This document shows positions 1 through 7,711 of a stretch of 30,700 nt of DNA, piece after piece. The stretch is taken from NCBI GenBank assembly GCA_035447925.1, contig DAOTHY010000020.1:1-30700 (forward strand). Reading direction: 5' to 3'. The position numbers were made by a program, and so were the translations under genes. Each line of letters opens with the position of its first letter. Within the stretch, counting starts at the first letter, position 1. Below the pieces are notes generated by a model, which saw nothing but the letters and a program-made list of their open reading frames with translations, was not told the DNA's origin and searched no databases. Origin of the DNA: JASUTC01 sp035447925 (lineage in GTDB: Bacteria > Thermotogota > Thermotogae > MWEM01).

Positions 1-2
1 GA

Positions 3-365
3 TTATTTGGGGTACGTTATCTCTTATCCCATTCCACAGCTTTTGACAATAACTCCTTTATCCCTTTTTTAGGTCCTACATTAGTTTCCATACCTGGGAT
101 GTTGCTTGGGTTTTTGTATGGCGGTATTCCCGGCTTGATAAAGATATTGATTGTGTTTTTATTTGCCAACCAATTTGAATCGTGGGTGTTGCAACCCAGA
201 ATTCAAGGAACTCGCATGAAGCTGAACTGGTTTGCAATTGTTTTGGCCATCTTACTCGCCGGTTCCTTATTCGGTTTACCGGGTGTTTTGATCGGTATTC
301 CTTTTTTGGCCTTTTTTAGACGGTTTTGGGCGGAATATATTCAAGAGGGTTTTGAGCGTATATGA
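3..365 (+). CDS. AI-2E family transporter, C-terminal part (5' truncated)
   Basis: This is the tail of a multi-helix inner-membrane protein of the AI-2E/UPF0118 family, whose members are exporters or antiporters of varied substrates. The frame is open from base 3 to the TGA at 363-365, so the gene begins outside the window. The family signature IPFLGP, followed by LYGGIPGLIK and a conserved ESWVLQPRIQG loop, identifies it; hydrophobic helices flank that loop. The first roughly 20 visible codons look less like the family than the rest, so the frame there is less certain. The protein ends shortly after the last helix (FFRRFWAEYIQEGFERI). The gene is followed by a separate promoter and has no visible link to the trp leader. 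The substrate cannot be predicted. Confidence 0.8.
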   Translation, partial: LFGVRYLLSHSTAFDNNSFIPFLGPTLVSIPGMLLGFLYGGIPGLIKILIVFLFANQFESWVLQPRIQGTRMKLNWFAIVLAILLAGSLFGLPGVLIGIPFLAFFRRFWAEYIQEGFERI

Positions 366-384
366 AAACACATCTGGTTATCTC

Positions 385-413
385 TTGACAAAATGCCGTA
401 AATCTGTTAATAT
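385..413 (+). promoter_or_regulatory. Promoter of the trp leader and trpB
   Basis: A perfect -35 box TTGACA (385-390) is followed after exactly 17 bases by TAATAT (408-413). A TGT just before the -10 makes it an extended -10. This predicts a start of transcription near 420, about 22 bases before the leader ATG. A second TATAAT at 416-421 lacks a correctly spaced -35 box. Confidence 0.8.
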
Positions 414-442
414 CTTATAATTGAGAATTAGGAGAGGTATTG

Positions 443-538
443 ATGAGAGCGTATAAGTTGTCATTTCAACAAGTCAATATGAACGTTTGGTGGTGGCGCT
501 GCCCCGTTTTGGGAGGGCGGTCCTCTTTCGCTGCATGA
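443..538 (+). CDS. trpL: trp operon leader peptide with three consecutive Trp codons
   Basis: This is a 31-codon reading frame starting at ATG 443 and ending at TGA 536-538, preceded by a good ribosome binding site (AGGAGAGG, about 8 bases upstream). Residues 16-18 are encoded by TGG TGG TGG (488-496). Three adjacent Trp codons in so short a peptide, located between a promoter and a strong intrinsic terminator upstream of tryptophan synthase beta, is the classic layout of ribosome-mediated attenuation. When charged tRNA-Trp is scarce, a ribosome would stall on these codons and change the folding of the downstream RNA. No other function is expected for the peptide. It is too short for routine gene calling, but translation signals and context agree. 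Confidence 0.88.
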   Translation: MRAYKLSFQQVNMNVWWWRCPVLGGRSSFAA

Positions 539-570
539 ATGACGACTGAACATAAATCCTGAAAGCGGGG
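502..570 (+). promoter_or_regulatory. Putative antiterminator pairing of the trp leader
   Basis: CCCCGTTTT at 502-510, just after the Trp codons, can pair over nine positions (one G-U wobble) with AAAGCGGGG at 562-570, which is the 5' arm of the terminator. The two pairings are mutually exclusive, as required of an antiterminator. A ribosome with the first Trp codon in its A site would end its footprint near base 500, leaving 502-510 free. A short competing hairpin, GCCC (501-504) with GGGC (515-518), could hold this segment when translation proceeds. Pairings were found by eye, without energy calculation. Confidence 0.6.
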
Positions 571-602
571 AACTCGAGAATAAAGAGTTCCCCGCTTTTT
601 TT
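562..602 (+). terminator. Intrinsic terminator of the trp attenuator
   Basis: A 14-bp perfect stem is formed by 562-575 (AAAGCGGGGAACTC) and 585-598, with a nine-base loop at 576-584. The T run at 596-602 overlaps the end of the stem. It lies between the leader peptide stop and trpB, so it would stop transcription before trpB unless the antiterminator forms. Confidence 0.9.
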
Positions 603-645
603 GTTGGGAAAAAAACTTTAAAAAATTCTGAGAGGAGTGAGTAAC

Positions 646-1935
646 ATGAAAAGAGAAAAAATCACACTGAGTTTTGACGAGATGCCGAAGAGCTGGTATA
701 ACATTAAGGCGGATCTTCCTTTTAAGATAGAGCCCATGCTTAACCCTGCAACCAATGAACCGGTTAAACCGGAAGAACTGGCTCCGCTTTTTCCTCCAAC
801 GCTTGTTGAACAGGAGTTCAATTGCAAAGACCGGTTGATCCCTATCCCGGAAGATCTGCTAAAAGAATACGCTGTTTACAGGCCGTCTCCTTTGGTACAT
901 GCGACAAGTTTGGAAGAGTATTTACAGACCCCAGCAAAGATTTATTTTAAGAATGAAAGTGTTAGCCCCACCGGAAGCCATAAAGTGAATACTGCATTGG
1001 CTCAAGCGTATTTCAACAAAAAAGATGGTTTTTCAAAACTAACCACTGAAACAGGAGCCGGCCAATGGGGAAGTGCTTTGAGTTATGCCGGCACCAAGTT
1101 TGGATTGGATGTTGAGGTCTATATGGTCCGTGTGAGTTACGACACCAAACCGGGCAGAAGGCACATGATCCACCTTTACAACGGACGAGTATATCCCAGC
1201 CCCTCTGAAAGGACACAAGGCGGACGAGCCATTTTGAAAGATGACCCGGATTGCAATGGCTCGCTTGGAATGGCCATTACAGATGCCGTAGAAATGGCGG
1301 TAAGAAATGATGATACCAATTATTCTTTGGGAAGTGTTCTGGATCACGTTCTGATGCATCAGACAATTATCGGTGAGGAATTGAAGCTTCAATTCAAGAA
1401 AGCTGGTATCAAACCGGACATTTTGATCGCCTGTGTGGGGGGAGGGTCCAATTTCGGCGGGTTTGTCTTCCCGTTTGTGATGGATGCCATTCAGAACAAA
1501 GATATCGAGATTATTGCGTCCGAACCCGAAGCTTGTCCCACCCTTATGGAGGGAAAGTTTGAATATGATTTCGGAGATACGGGTAAACTCACACCGAAAA
1601 TGAAGATGTACACACTGGGTTACGCCTTTGTCCCACCCCCCATTCACGCAGGCGGTCTCAGATATCACGGGGCATCCCCTATCGTCAGCAGATTGGTCAA
1701 TGAGGGGATAGTTAGGCCAGACGATCTTGGACAAACTGAAATTTTAAAGGCGGCCCAAATTTTCAGTTTAACCGAAGGAATCATTCCGGCGCCAGAATCC
1801 GCCCATGCCATTGCCTCCACTATCAGAGAAGCCAAAAAGTGCAAAGAAACCGGTGAAGCCAAAACCATTGTATTTAATCTATCCGGGCATGGGTTTATGG
1901 ATTTGAGCGCATACGATCATATCGGCAAGCTTTGA
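646..1935 (+). CDS. trpB: Tryptophan synthase beta chain, class II (TrpB2)
   Basis: This PLP enzyme condenses indole with L-serine to give L-tryptophan, the last step of Trp synthesis, in the cytoplasm. The 429-residue length, the long N-terminal extension (YNIKADLPFKIEPMLNP...) and the motif SPTGSHKVNTA (PLP lysine K113) are typical of the class II TrpB family rather than the roughly 400-residue class I enzyme that partners TrpA. The phosphate-binding glycine loop CVGGGSNFGG and the C-terminal LSGHGFMDL are also present. ATG 646 is chosen over an upstream in-frame GTG at 637 because GAGGAG at 632-637 is the ribosome binding site. No trpA lies nearby; a terminator follows, so the gene is probably transcribed alone, under control of the upstream attenuator. 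Class II enzymes are often proposed to salvage free indole. Confidence 0.95.
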   Translation: MKREKITLSFDEMPKSWYNIKADLPFKIEPMLNPATNEPVKPEELAPLFPPTLVEQEFNCKDRLIPIPEDLLKEYAVYRPSPLVHATSLEEYLQTPAKIYFKNESVSPTGSHKVNTALAQAYFNKKDGFSKLTTETGAGQWGSALSYAGTKFGLDVEVYMVRVSYDTKPGRRHMIHLYNGRVYPSPSERTQGGRAILKDDPDCNGSLGMAITDAVEMAVRNDDTNYSLGSVLDHVLMHQTIIGEELKLQFKKAGIKPDILIACVGGGSNFGGFVFPFVMDAIQNKDIEIIASEPEACPTLMEGKFEYDFGDTGKLTPKMKMYTLGYAFVPPPIHAGGLRYHGASPIVSRLVNEGIVRPDDLGQTEILKAAQIFSLTEGIIPAPESAHAIASTIREAKKCKETGEAKTIVFNLSGHGFMDLSAYDHIGKL

Positions 1936-1987
1936 GAGCTGAATCATCAAAGGGGGAATCCTCCGTCAATGGTTTTTTCATGATGTA

Positions 1988-2020
1988 AAGAGGGGGCTTT
2001 TTCTGCCCCCCCTTTTTTTT
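1988..2020 (+). terminator. Terminator after trpB
   Basis: The stem GGGGGC (1992-1997) pairs with GCCCCC (2005-2010) around a seven-base loop. Two extra C and a run of eight T (2013-2020) follow. It closes the trpB transcript. Confidence 0.8.
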
Positions 2021-2027
2021 GATGGCG

Positions 2028-2036
2028 TGTTATAAT
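2028..2036 (+). promoter_or_regulatory. Extended -10 promoter for the LysM-rseP-ostA-gpmA unit
   Basis: TGTTATAAT is a perfect extended -10 element immediately after the trpB terminator and about 35 bases before the next start codon. No recognisable -35 box is present at the usual distance, where the terminator C/T run sits. Confidence 0.6.
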
Positions 2037-2070
2037 AGATTGAAATTATCAGGAAATTGGGGGGATCAAA

Positions 2071-3471
2071 TTGAGTAAACGTGCTGTAATCATCTTCATG
2101 CTGATCGGGTTTTTTGCCTGCTCTTCCTTTTCAATTGCTTTCTATATCTTAACGCTGGATATAAAGGACGATTTTCTCGACAAGGCGAATGCCGTCATGG
2201 AATTTATGGAGACCACCGGAATCAAATCCGATCCGCTGCTCATTTGTACGGGTGGTTTAGGTAATTCCACTACGTTAAATATCTTTTCTCAAACCCAGTT
2301 AGACAGTCCCGTAAGAACGATTTTAGATGAATTGAACACGAAATGTGTGGCTCCTCCCCGTTCAGAGATGACAGCGGAGCTGATCAAGGACTTAAAGGGT
2401 CATATTCCCCTTGTGGTCAGTGATACCACCGAATCGGGTTTTGATGCGTTTTTAAAACTCAATTTTGGCGGTATTGATGTGGGTATTTTTAACATTACCC
2501 AGATTCCCTCAGACTGGTATGAGAATGTAAAATCAAAAATCGACCTGTTTTCATTAGATTCCATTATTATTCTGATGGATAATCCGGACTTAAAGATTGT
2601 CCCCCCAGAAATCCGCAGTAAGACGTTTGTTATTCCACGAAATAGTGCCGTTTACAGGGTCGATATCGAATTTGGTCCTTTGTTGACTGAGATTAATTTA
2701 AACAGACCGGACAACGTTTATCCCGTTTTTGAACAAACGAAAGAGAAGTATTCGGATTGGTTGAATACAGCCTATACGGTTGATCCGAATCAGATGACAC
2801 AGATCATGGAAATCCCCTTTTATTCACAAATCGGTTTAATGGCCAAAAAGGATGCTGCAGCCGATTTGATGTTCTATTACAATCCGGCACTTTCAGCGAC
2901 GATGACCACACAAGAGGCCATCACAATATTCAAGGATTACGTCCTTGGCACGGTGTATCTTGAAAATGCCAACATCCGGAAATTGTTGCTGCGTTCAGCC
3001 GCTATGATACATTACGACGGCTTTGATACAAAGATTAGTGAAGAGGGTAATTATTACTCTCTCTATGGTGTGAAATATTACATCGACCTTTCAAAAGTAC
3101 CTCAAGACCGGCTGATCTGTAAAACCTTCACCAAACCTCAGAAGATTTTGGTTTTTGGACCGAAGGAACTGGTTAAAGAGAATTTCCCATTCCTGAAGGA
3201 ATTGGATCTGTCTCCGCTGTATTACGTTTTCTGGGCGTTAAATGCCGGGAATCCCGATTTGGAACCCGCCTGGAAGGTGACTGCCCAGCCGTATTTGTAC
3301 ACCTACACCATTCAAAAGGGGGATACGATCAATTCCATTGCCTCTAAACTGGGGATTACCCCGGAATCCATTCGTGCCTTTAACCCTGATTTAATCGATA
3401 TGTATTTAACAGTTGGCGAGCATATTCATGTGCATATCCCCTATGAATCCGAAAAGAAAAGTGAGGAATAA
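2071..3471 (+). CDS. Exported LysM-domain protein with a degenerate 5'-nucleotidase-like core
   Basis: This 466-residue protein starts at TTG 2071, six bases after a run of six G that serves as ribosome binding site. Residues 5-28 form a signal peptide or membrane anchor. Residues 410-459 are a LysM domain (YTIQKGDTINSIASKLGI...), which usually binds peptidoglycan. The middle resembles the UshA/5'-nucleotidase fold in outline: LLICTGGLGNST near 56-66 where the family has a GD metal motif, VAPPRSEM where it has GNHE, and GGIDVGIFNITQ where it has GVKVGVIGLT. A later stretch (EAITIFKDYVLGTVYLENANIRKLL) resembles the C-terminal nucleotidase domain. The metal ligands appear to be lost, so it is probably not an active phosphoesterase. 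It is followed directly by rseP with no gap, suggesting an envelope role. The fold assignment is my inference from pattern, not from a search. Confidence 0.6.
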   Translation: MSKRAVIIFMLIGFFACSSFSIAFYILTLDIKDDFLDKANAVMEFMETTGIKSDPLLICTGGLGNSTTLNIFSQTQLDSPVRTILDELNTKCVAPPRSEMTAELIKDLKGHIPLVVSDTTESGFDAFLKLNFGGIDVGIFNITQIPSDWYENVKSKIDLFSLDSIIILMDNPDLKIVPPEIRSKTFVIPRNSAVYRVDIEFGPLLTEINLNRPDNVYPVFEQTKEKYSDWLNTAYTVDPNQMTQIMEIPFYSQIGLMAKKDAAADLMFYYNPALSATMTTQEAITIFKDYVLGTVYLENANIRKLLLRSAAMIHYDGFDTKISEEGNYYSLYGVKYYIDLSKVPQDRLICKTFTKPQKILVFGPKELVKENFPFLKELDLSPLYYVFWALNAGNPDLEPAWKVTAQPYLYTYTIQKGDTINSIASKLGITPESIRAFNPDLIDMYLTVGEHIHVHIPYESEKKSEE

Positions 3472-5007
3472 ATGATATTTACGATTATTAGTTTTGTTTT
3501 AATTTTTACCGCCATCGTTATGATCCATGAAATTGGGCATTTTTTGTTTGCCAGATTGTTCAAGGTTAGAATTATATCTTTTGGAATCGGCTTCGGTCCG
3601 AGTCTTTACAAAAAAAGGACAGCTTCCGGAATGGATTTCAAAATCAACTTGTTTCCTTTGGGCGGCTATGTCCGCATGGATGGGGAAGATCCAACCGAAA
3701 TTGATGAATCCGTTTCTGAAGAGAAACGGCAGGGTTTTTATTATTCCAAACCCGCCTGGCAGCGACTTTTTATAGCTTTAGCCGGCCCGGCTTTTTCCAT
3801 CTTGGCCGGTTATTTGTTGCTGTCTGTTGTTGCTTTGTTTTGGGGAATCCCGCAAGTGGGAATTGCACAGGTAGATCCCATTTCCCCCGCTCAGCAAGCC
3901 GGATTAATGGCTGATGATATTCTCTCCAAACTGAATGGGAAGTTGCTGTTTGATACGGATGAGTTATCATCCAAAATCAAAAATTCTGACAATGTAACGT
4001 TAACGGTTACCCGTAGCGGTTCATCTCAACAAATCAGCGTGCAGCCTAAGGTTTTTTCACAGCAGATTGAGATGGTTATTAAAGGCGATTCAATTCCGGA
4101 AGATTTACAACTGACTCATATTGAGCAAATCAACGGTGTTGAAATAGAGAACCTAGATCTTTCTGGCTATATCAACAAGCCGATCATGATCGAGGGTGAG
4201 AACGGTTTGCAAATCACTGGTGTATTGGCAGGTTATCAACTGATCAAGGAGCGCAAGGTGATCGGCATTGAATTTGATACGCTGTCGAGAACCTTGAAGA
4301 CGACACAGGCACCATTTCAAGATGGTGATGAGATTCTGGCGATTAACGGCCACAAGATTGAAAAGGGAAATGATTTGTTTAGGGTTTTGAGATTCATGGA
4401 TTTTCCCCCTGATTCGCAACAACCTTATCATTATCTCAGTATACGGGATTCAACCATCATGGAAGTCTCCACCATGAAAAACCTTGGCATTGTATCTGTT
4501 GAAGTGCTTCGCAATGGTGAAAATGTACGTTTCGATACCCCTTCGGAGGTATTTCTTAGCGCTTTAGGCAACAGTTTCTTTTTGCCGCCGGTTGAAAATC
4601 TCCGGACATCCAATCCTTTAATGGCCATTTCATGGGGTTTTCAATGGGCGAATAATCTGCTCAGACGGATGGGCATGATTATTGGCAATATCTTTACCGG
4701 CGAGCAAAGTATTTCGGAATTTTCGGGGCCTGTGGGGATTGTCAACGTCATCGGACAGGCTACAAAAGCCGGTGTTGAATCGTTGGTGTTGATCTTTGCT
4801 TTGATTACTTTAAATCTGGGCATCATCAACCTCATCCCCCTTCCGGCTTTGGATGGCGGAAAAATTGTTTTTAACCTGATTGAAATGATTTCCAGACGAA
4901 AAATCAACCCCGTCATTGAGGGCTATATTCACGCAGCGGGTTTCTTCTTTATCATGGGGTTGGCCGTTTATGTGACCTATTTTGACATTCTAAGATTTAT
5001 GAAATAA
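3472..5007 (+). CDS. rseP: RseP-type site-2 intramembrane metalloprotease
   Basis: This is a zinc protease that cuts within membranes. Relatives (E. coli RseP, B. subtilis RasP) cleave anti-sigma factors and leftover signal peptides. The HExxH zinc motif is H19-E20-I-G-H23 in the first helix, and the third-ligand motif LDG lies at 460-462 within NLIPLPALDGGK. At 511 residues it is longer than the usual 420-450. The periplasmic part holds a PDZ domain after about residue 125 and a second PDZ-like segment around 280-360, separated by an unusual stretch. The C-terminal pair of helices is intact. The ATG directly follows the TAA of the LysM gene, so the two are translationally close, and the next gene encodes an OstA-like protein. 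The protease target is unknown; no anti-sigma factor gene is in the window. Confidence 0.93.
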   Translation: MIFTIISFVLIFTAIVMIHEIGHFLFARLFKVRIISFGIGFGPSLYKKRTASGMDFKINLFPLGGYVRMDGEDPTEIDESVSEEKRQGFYYSKPAWQRLFIALAGPAFSILAGYLLLSVVALFWGIPQVGIAQVDPISPAQQAGLMADDILSKLNGKLLFDTDELSSKIKNSDNVTLTVTRSGSSQQISVQPKVFSQQIEMVIKGDSIPEDLQLTHIEQINGVEIENLDLSGYINKPIMIEGENGLQITGVLAGYQLIKERKVIGIEFDTLSRTLKTTQAPFQDGDEILAINGHKIEKGNDLFRVLRFMDFPPDSQQPYHYLSIRDSTIMEVSTMKNLGIVSVEVLRNGENVRFDTPSEVFLSALGNSFFLPPVENLRTSNPLMAISWGFQWANNLLRRMGMIIGNIFTGEQSISEFSGPVGIVNVIGQATKAGVESLVLIFALITLNLGIINLIPLPALDGGKIVFNLIEMISRRKINPVIEGYIHAAGFFFIMGLAVYVTYFDILRFMK

Positions 5008-5039
5008 GGAAATATTTGGATATTGGAGGACAGCAAATA

Positions 5040-6851
5040 GTGAAGAAAACAAAATCTCTCTACGGTGTTCTAATCGGCATCCTTTGCCTGTTAGTGATCA
5101 CCTCTTTTTCACAGGATGAAACCCTTTTCATTGAATCCAAACAGTTAAAGATGTTTGATGACCGCACCGAATTCTATAAGTTTTCACAGATCAGCAAAGG
5201 GGATTTTTTTCTACAGGGGGAAAGCTTCACCATTTTCCGTGATGAGGGTCGAGATAGGCAAATCCTGGCACAGGAAGGCATTTATTTGGAATTTGAAACG
5301 GGTAAAGCCACTTCGCTCACCTTGGATTATGACCTGATCGATGAAAAAGGCCAGATGACGGGGAATGTTCAGGCGCTGATCAGCACTTCGCAAAGTACAC
5401 AGGTCATCGAAATCAACTGTGATATCATGGACATTGACAATAATACGGGACTGTTTGCCGGTAAAATGGAGCAGGAAGGTTCCCGTGTGGACCTTGTTAA
5501 GGGGAATATGAAAGCCAAGAGCCATTCATTTGAATATTTCGAATCAGAGGAGATCCTGATTCTTTACGGTGATGTTTATATCGACGATGATGACAATCAA
5601 CGGGAAGTCACCGGTGATTTGATCCGGATTACCATGGCGGATGATGCCATCGAGGGACGGGGAGTGTCCATAAAAAACAAAGATTCCCAGGATGAAAAGG
5701 CCCTTGAGATCGATTCGGATGATTTTAAGATGCTGGGTGATCGAACCGAATTTTACGGTCCTTCAACGATACGGCAAGGAGACTTCAGCCTTCGCTCTCC
5801 GAAGTTTACCGTTTATAAAGAGGAAGGAAAGGATAAGCGGGTATTAACCGAGGAGCGTTCCTATGTGGAATTTGAAACCGGTAAGGCAACCAGTAACGAG
5901 TTGGATTATGACTTGGAAGATGAAACCGGGACTTTGCGAGGTGATGTGGATGCCGTTATCATCCCCTCCGAAGGGGCAACGCCGGTGAATATCAAATGTG
6001 ATAAGCTTGAAATAGACGGAAAAAACAAGGTTTATGACGGGCAATCCATCGAAAATCAGAAGATTAACTTGACCAGGGGTTCCCTTTACGCTGAATCCAG
6101 ATCATTCTCTTATTCTTCTGAGGATGAAAAAGTTCTTTTACAACAAGACGCTTATATCGATGACTTAACAAACGATCAAAGAATCTGGGGTTCTGAGATA
6201 CAAATAGGCCTGGATGATGATACCCTTAAGGGTAGACAGATTCGTTTGTCTAAGGTTAATGAAAGGGAAGGCGAAAAAGAGACTTTCCAGATGAAAAGCG
6301 ATGATTTTAGAAGTTATGGGGATAGAGATGAGTTCAGAGGGCCTTCTGAAATCATCACCAAAGATATTACACTTGTTTCCGAGAACTTTGATGTACTGAA
6401 AGCCGACGGCCGCCAGGAAACCATTCAGGCGACACAAGGTGTTTTTATCCAATTCGAGAACGGCGAAGCGACTTCCACAAATATGACCTTTGATTTGGAT
6501 ACCAATCAGGGAACACTCACGAAGGATGTTGTTGCCAGGATTGAGCAGGATGAGTCGGATGATGTGATTTCCATCGATTGTGATCAGCTTTACATCGATC
6601 AAAACTCGGGTTTATACTCAGGATCTGTGAGTGAATCCCCAAAGGTGTTGATTACCCGTGGGAATTTAGTTGCCGAAAGCAAATCATTTGAATACGATGA
6701 CGAAAATCAAGTCTTGATATTGATCGATGAAGTATATGTTTTGGATCCGGACAATCGCAGAACAATCCTTGGAGATTGGCTGAAAATGAACCTGAGGACA
6801 GATGAAACTGAAGGTCAGAATGTTCAAATGACCATTATTACGACTAAATAA
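5040..6851 (+). CDS. Exported protein with three tandem LptA/OstA-like units
   Basis: A signal peptide (MKKTKSLYGV..., hydrophobic to about residue 22) is followed by three tandem units of about 190 residues, at roughly 29-213, 222-403 and 415-598. Each unit carries the same landmarks: DRTEF or DRDEF, then FETGKATS (85, 278) or FENGEATS (472), then INCD, IKCD or IDCD (125, 318, 512), spaced 193-194 residues apart. Rich in short beta strands and acidic residues, the units resemble the OstA/LptA beta-jellyroll fold, which in LPS transport forms a lipid-carrying bridge. GTG 5040 is chosen because GGAGGA (5025-5030) lies nine bases upstream; an in-frame TTG at 5016 has no such site. It sits between rseP and gpmA. 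No Lpt partner genes are in the window, so a lipid-transport or envelope role is inference. Confidence 0.7.
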   Translation: MKKTKSLYGVLIGILCLLVITSFSQDETLFIESKQLKMFDDRTEFYKFSQISKGDFFLQGESFTIFRDEGRDRQILAQEGIYLEFETGKATSLTLDYDLIDEKGQMTGNVQALISTSQSTQVIEINCDIMDIDNNTGLFAGKMEQEGSRVDLVKGNMKAKSHSFEYFESEEILILYGDVYIDDDDNQREVTGDLIRITMADDAIEGRGVSIKNKDSQDEKALEIDSDDFKMLGDRTEFYGPSTIRQGDFSLRSPKFTVYKEEGKDKRVLTEERSYVEFETGKATSNELDYDLEDETGTLRGDVDAVIIPSEGATPVNIKCDKLEIDGKNKVYDGQSIENQKINLTRGSLYAESRSFSYSSEDEKVLLQQDAYIDDLTNDQRIWGSEIQIGLDDDTLKGRQIRLSKVNEREGEKETFQMKSDDFRSYGDRDEFRGPSEIITKDITLVSENFDVLKADGRQETIQATQGVFIQFENGEATSTNMTFDLDTNQGTLTKDVVARIEQDESDDVISIDCDQLYIDQNSGLYSGSVSESPKVLITRGNLVAESKSFEYDDENQVLILIDEVYVLDPDNRRTILGDWLKMNLRTDETEGQNVQMTIITTK

Positions 6852-6874
6852 ATTCAATGAGGGAGGAATAGACC

Positions 6875-7621
6875 ATGTACAAATTGGTTCTTTTAAGACA
6901 TGGAGAAAGTGTTTGGAACAAGCTGAATTTTTTTACAGGATGGACCGATGTGGATTTATCCGAGAAAGGTGTACAAGAAGCACATAAAGCAGGGAAGATT
7001 TTAAAGGAAGAGGGTTATCAGTTTGATGTGGCTTATACTTCTGTTTTAAAACGAGCAATCAAAACATTGAATATCGCTTTAGAAGAATTGGATGAACTCT
7101 GGATTCCCGTCTACAAATCATGGCGTTTAAATGAAAGGCATTATGGGGATCTTCAGGGGCTCAACAAAGCGGAAACCGCAAAAAAATTGGGACAGGAAAC
7201 GGTTCATATCCTCCGCAGGAGCTACGACGTTCCACCACCTGAACTGGATATTTCAGATAAACGCCATCCCAGCCATGAGAGAAAATACACCGATTTAAAC
7301 CCTTCTCAGCTGCCCAAGACCGAATGCCTGAAAGATACCTTGGAACGATGTCTGCCATATTGGAAAGAGACCATCGCCCCGATGATCAAAACAGGTAAAA
7401 AGGTTATCGTTGCCGCCCACGGCAACTCTCTGAGAGCTATTGTGAAGTACCTGGACAATATCAGCGATGAAGAAATTACCTCGCTGAATATTCCCACGGG
7501 TATTCCCTTGGTCTACGAGCTGGATGATACCCTGAATCCCATCAAACACTATTACCTGGGAGATCCTGAGGAAATAGCCAAAGCCACTAACGCCGTAGCC
7601 AATCAAGCCAAAGCGAAATAA
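6875..7621 (+). CDS. gpmA: 2,3-bisphosphoglycerate-dependent phosphoglycerate mutase
   Basis: This cytoplasmic glycolytic enzyme interconverts 3- and 2-phosphoglycerate through a phosphohistidine. The 248-residue protein has the family's usual length and all expected catalytic positions: the phospho-acceptor histidine in LLRHGES (H9), R60, E87 in LNERHYGDLQG, and the second histidine in AAHGNSLRA (H182). The insert typical of the dPGM group, including YDVPPPELD, is present, which separates it from general histidine phosphatases. The start is preceded by GGGAGGAAT. It is the last gene of the unit beginning at 2071, 23 bases after the OstA-like gene, and a terminator follows. Nothing ties it functionally to the envelope genes ahead of it. 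Confidence 0.97.
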   Translation: MYKLVLLRHGESVWNKLNFFTGWTDVDLSEKGVQEAHKAGKILKEEGYQFDVAYTSVLKRAIKTLNIALEELDELWIPVYKSWRLNERHYGDLQGLNKAETAKKLGQETVHILRRSYDVPPPELDISDKRHPSHERKYTDLNPSQLPKTECLKDTLERCLPYWKETIAPMIKTGKKVIVAAHGNSLRAIVKYLDNISDEEITSLNIPTGIPLVYELDDTLNPIKHYYLGDPEEIAKATNAVANQAKAK

Positions 7622-7662
7622 CTTTTTATATATAGGGGGATTCTAGTTTCCTGTTTTCTGTC

Positions 7663-7689
7663 AGGCGGATTCGGTTCCGCCTTTTTCTT
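7663..7689 (+). terminator. Terminator after gpmA
   Basis: GGCGGA (7664-7669) pairs with TCCGCC (7676-7681), extended by an A-T pair, around the loop TTCGGT. TTTTTCTTT follows at 7682-7690. It ends the LysM-rseP-ostA-gpmA unit. Confidence 0.8.
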
Positions 7690-7711
7690 TGCGTTTTTGG
7701 TGATTTTTCTA

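Noticed and set aside
1..75. Possible frameshift in the AI-2E gene start
   Set aside because: Another frame gives a hydrophobic stretch here, but the visible part is too short to judge against the family.
539..561. Second mini-frame (ATG near 540) between leader peptide and terminator
   Set aside because: Only seven codons, no ribosome binding site, and it overlaps the terminator arm region by chance.
420..645. T-box or TRAP-type leader
   Set aside because: No T-box motif (GGGTGG-type) and no series of spaced GAG/TAG repeats are visible; the Trp codons and hairpins fit attenuation better.
1039..1734. Long antisense open frame opposite trpB
   Set aside because: It lies wholly within a well-supported trpB, has no ribosome site or recognisable domain, and is explained by codon bias of the sense strand.
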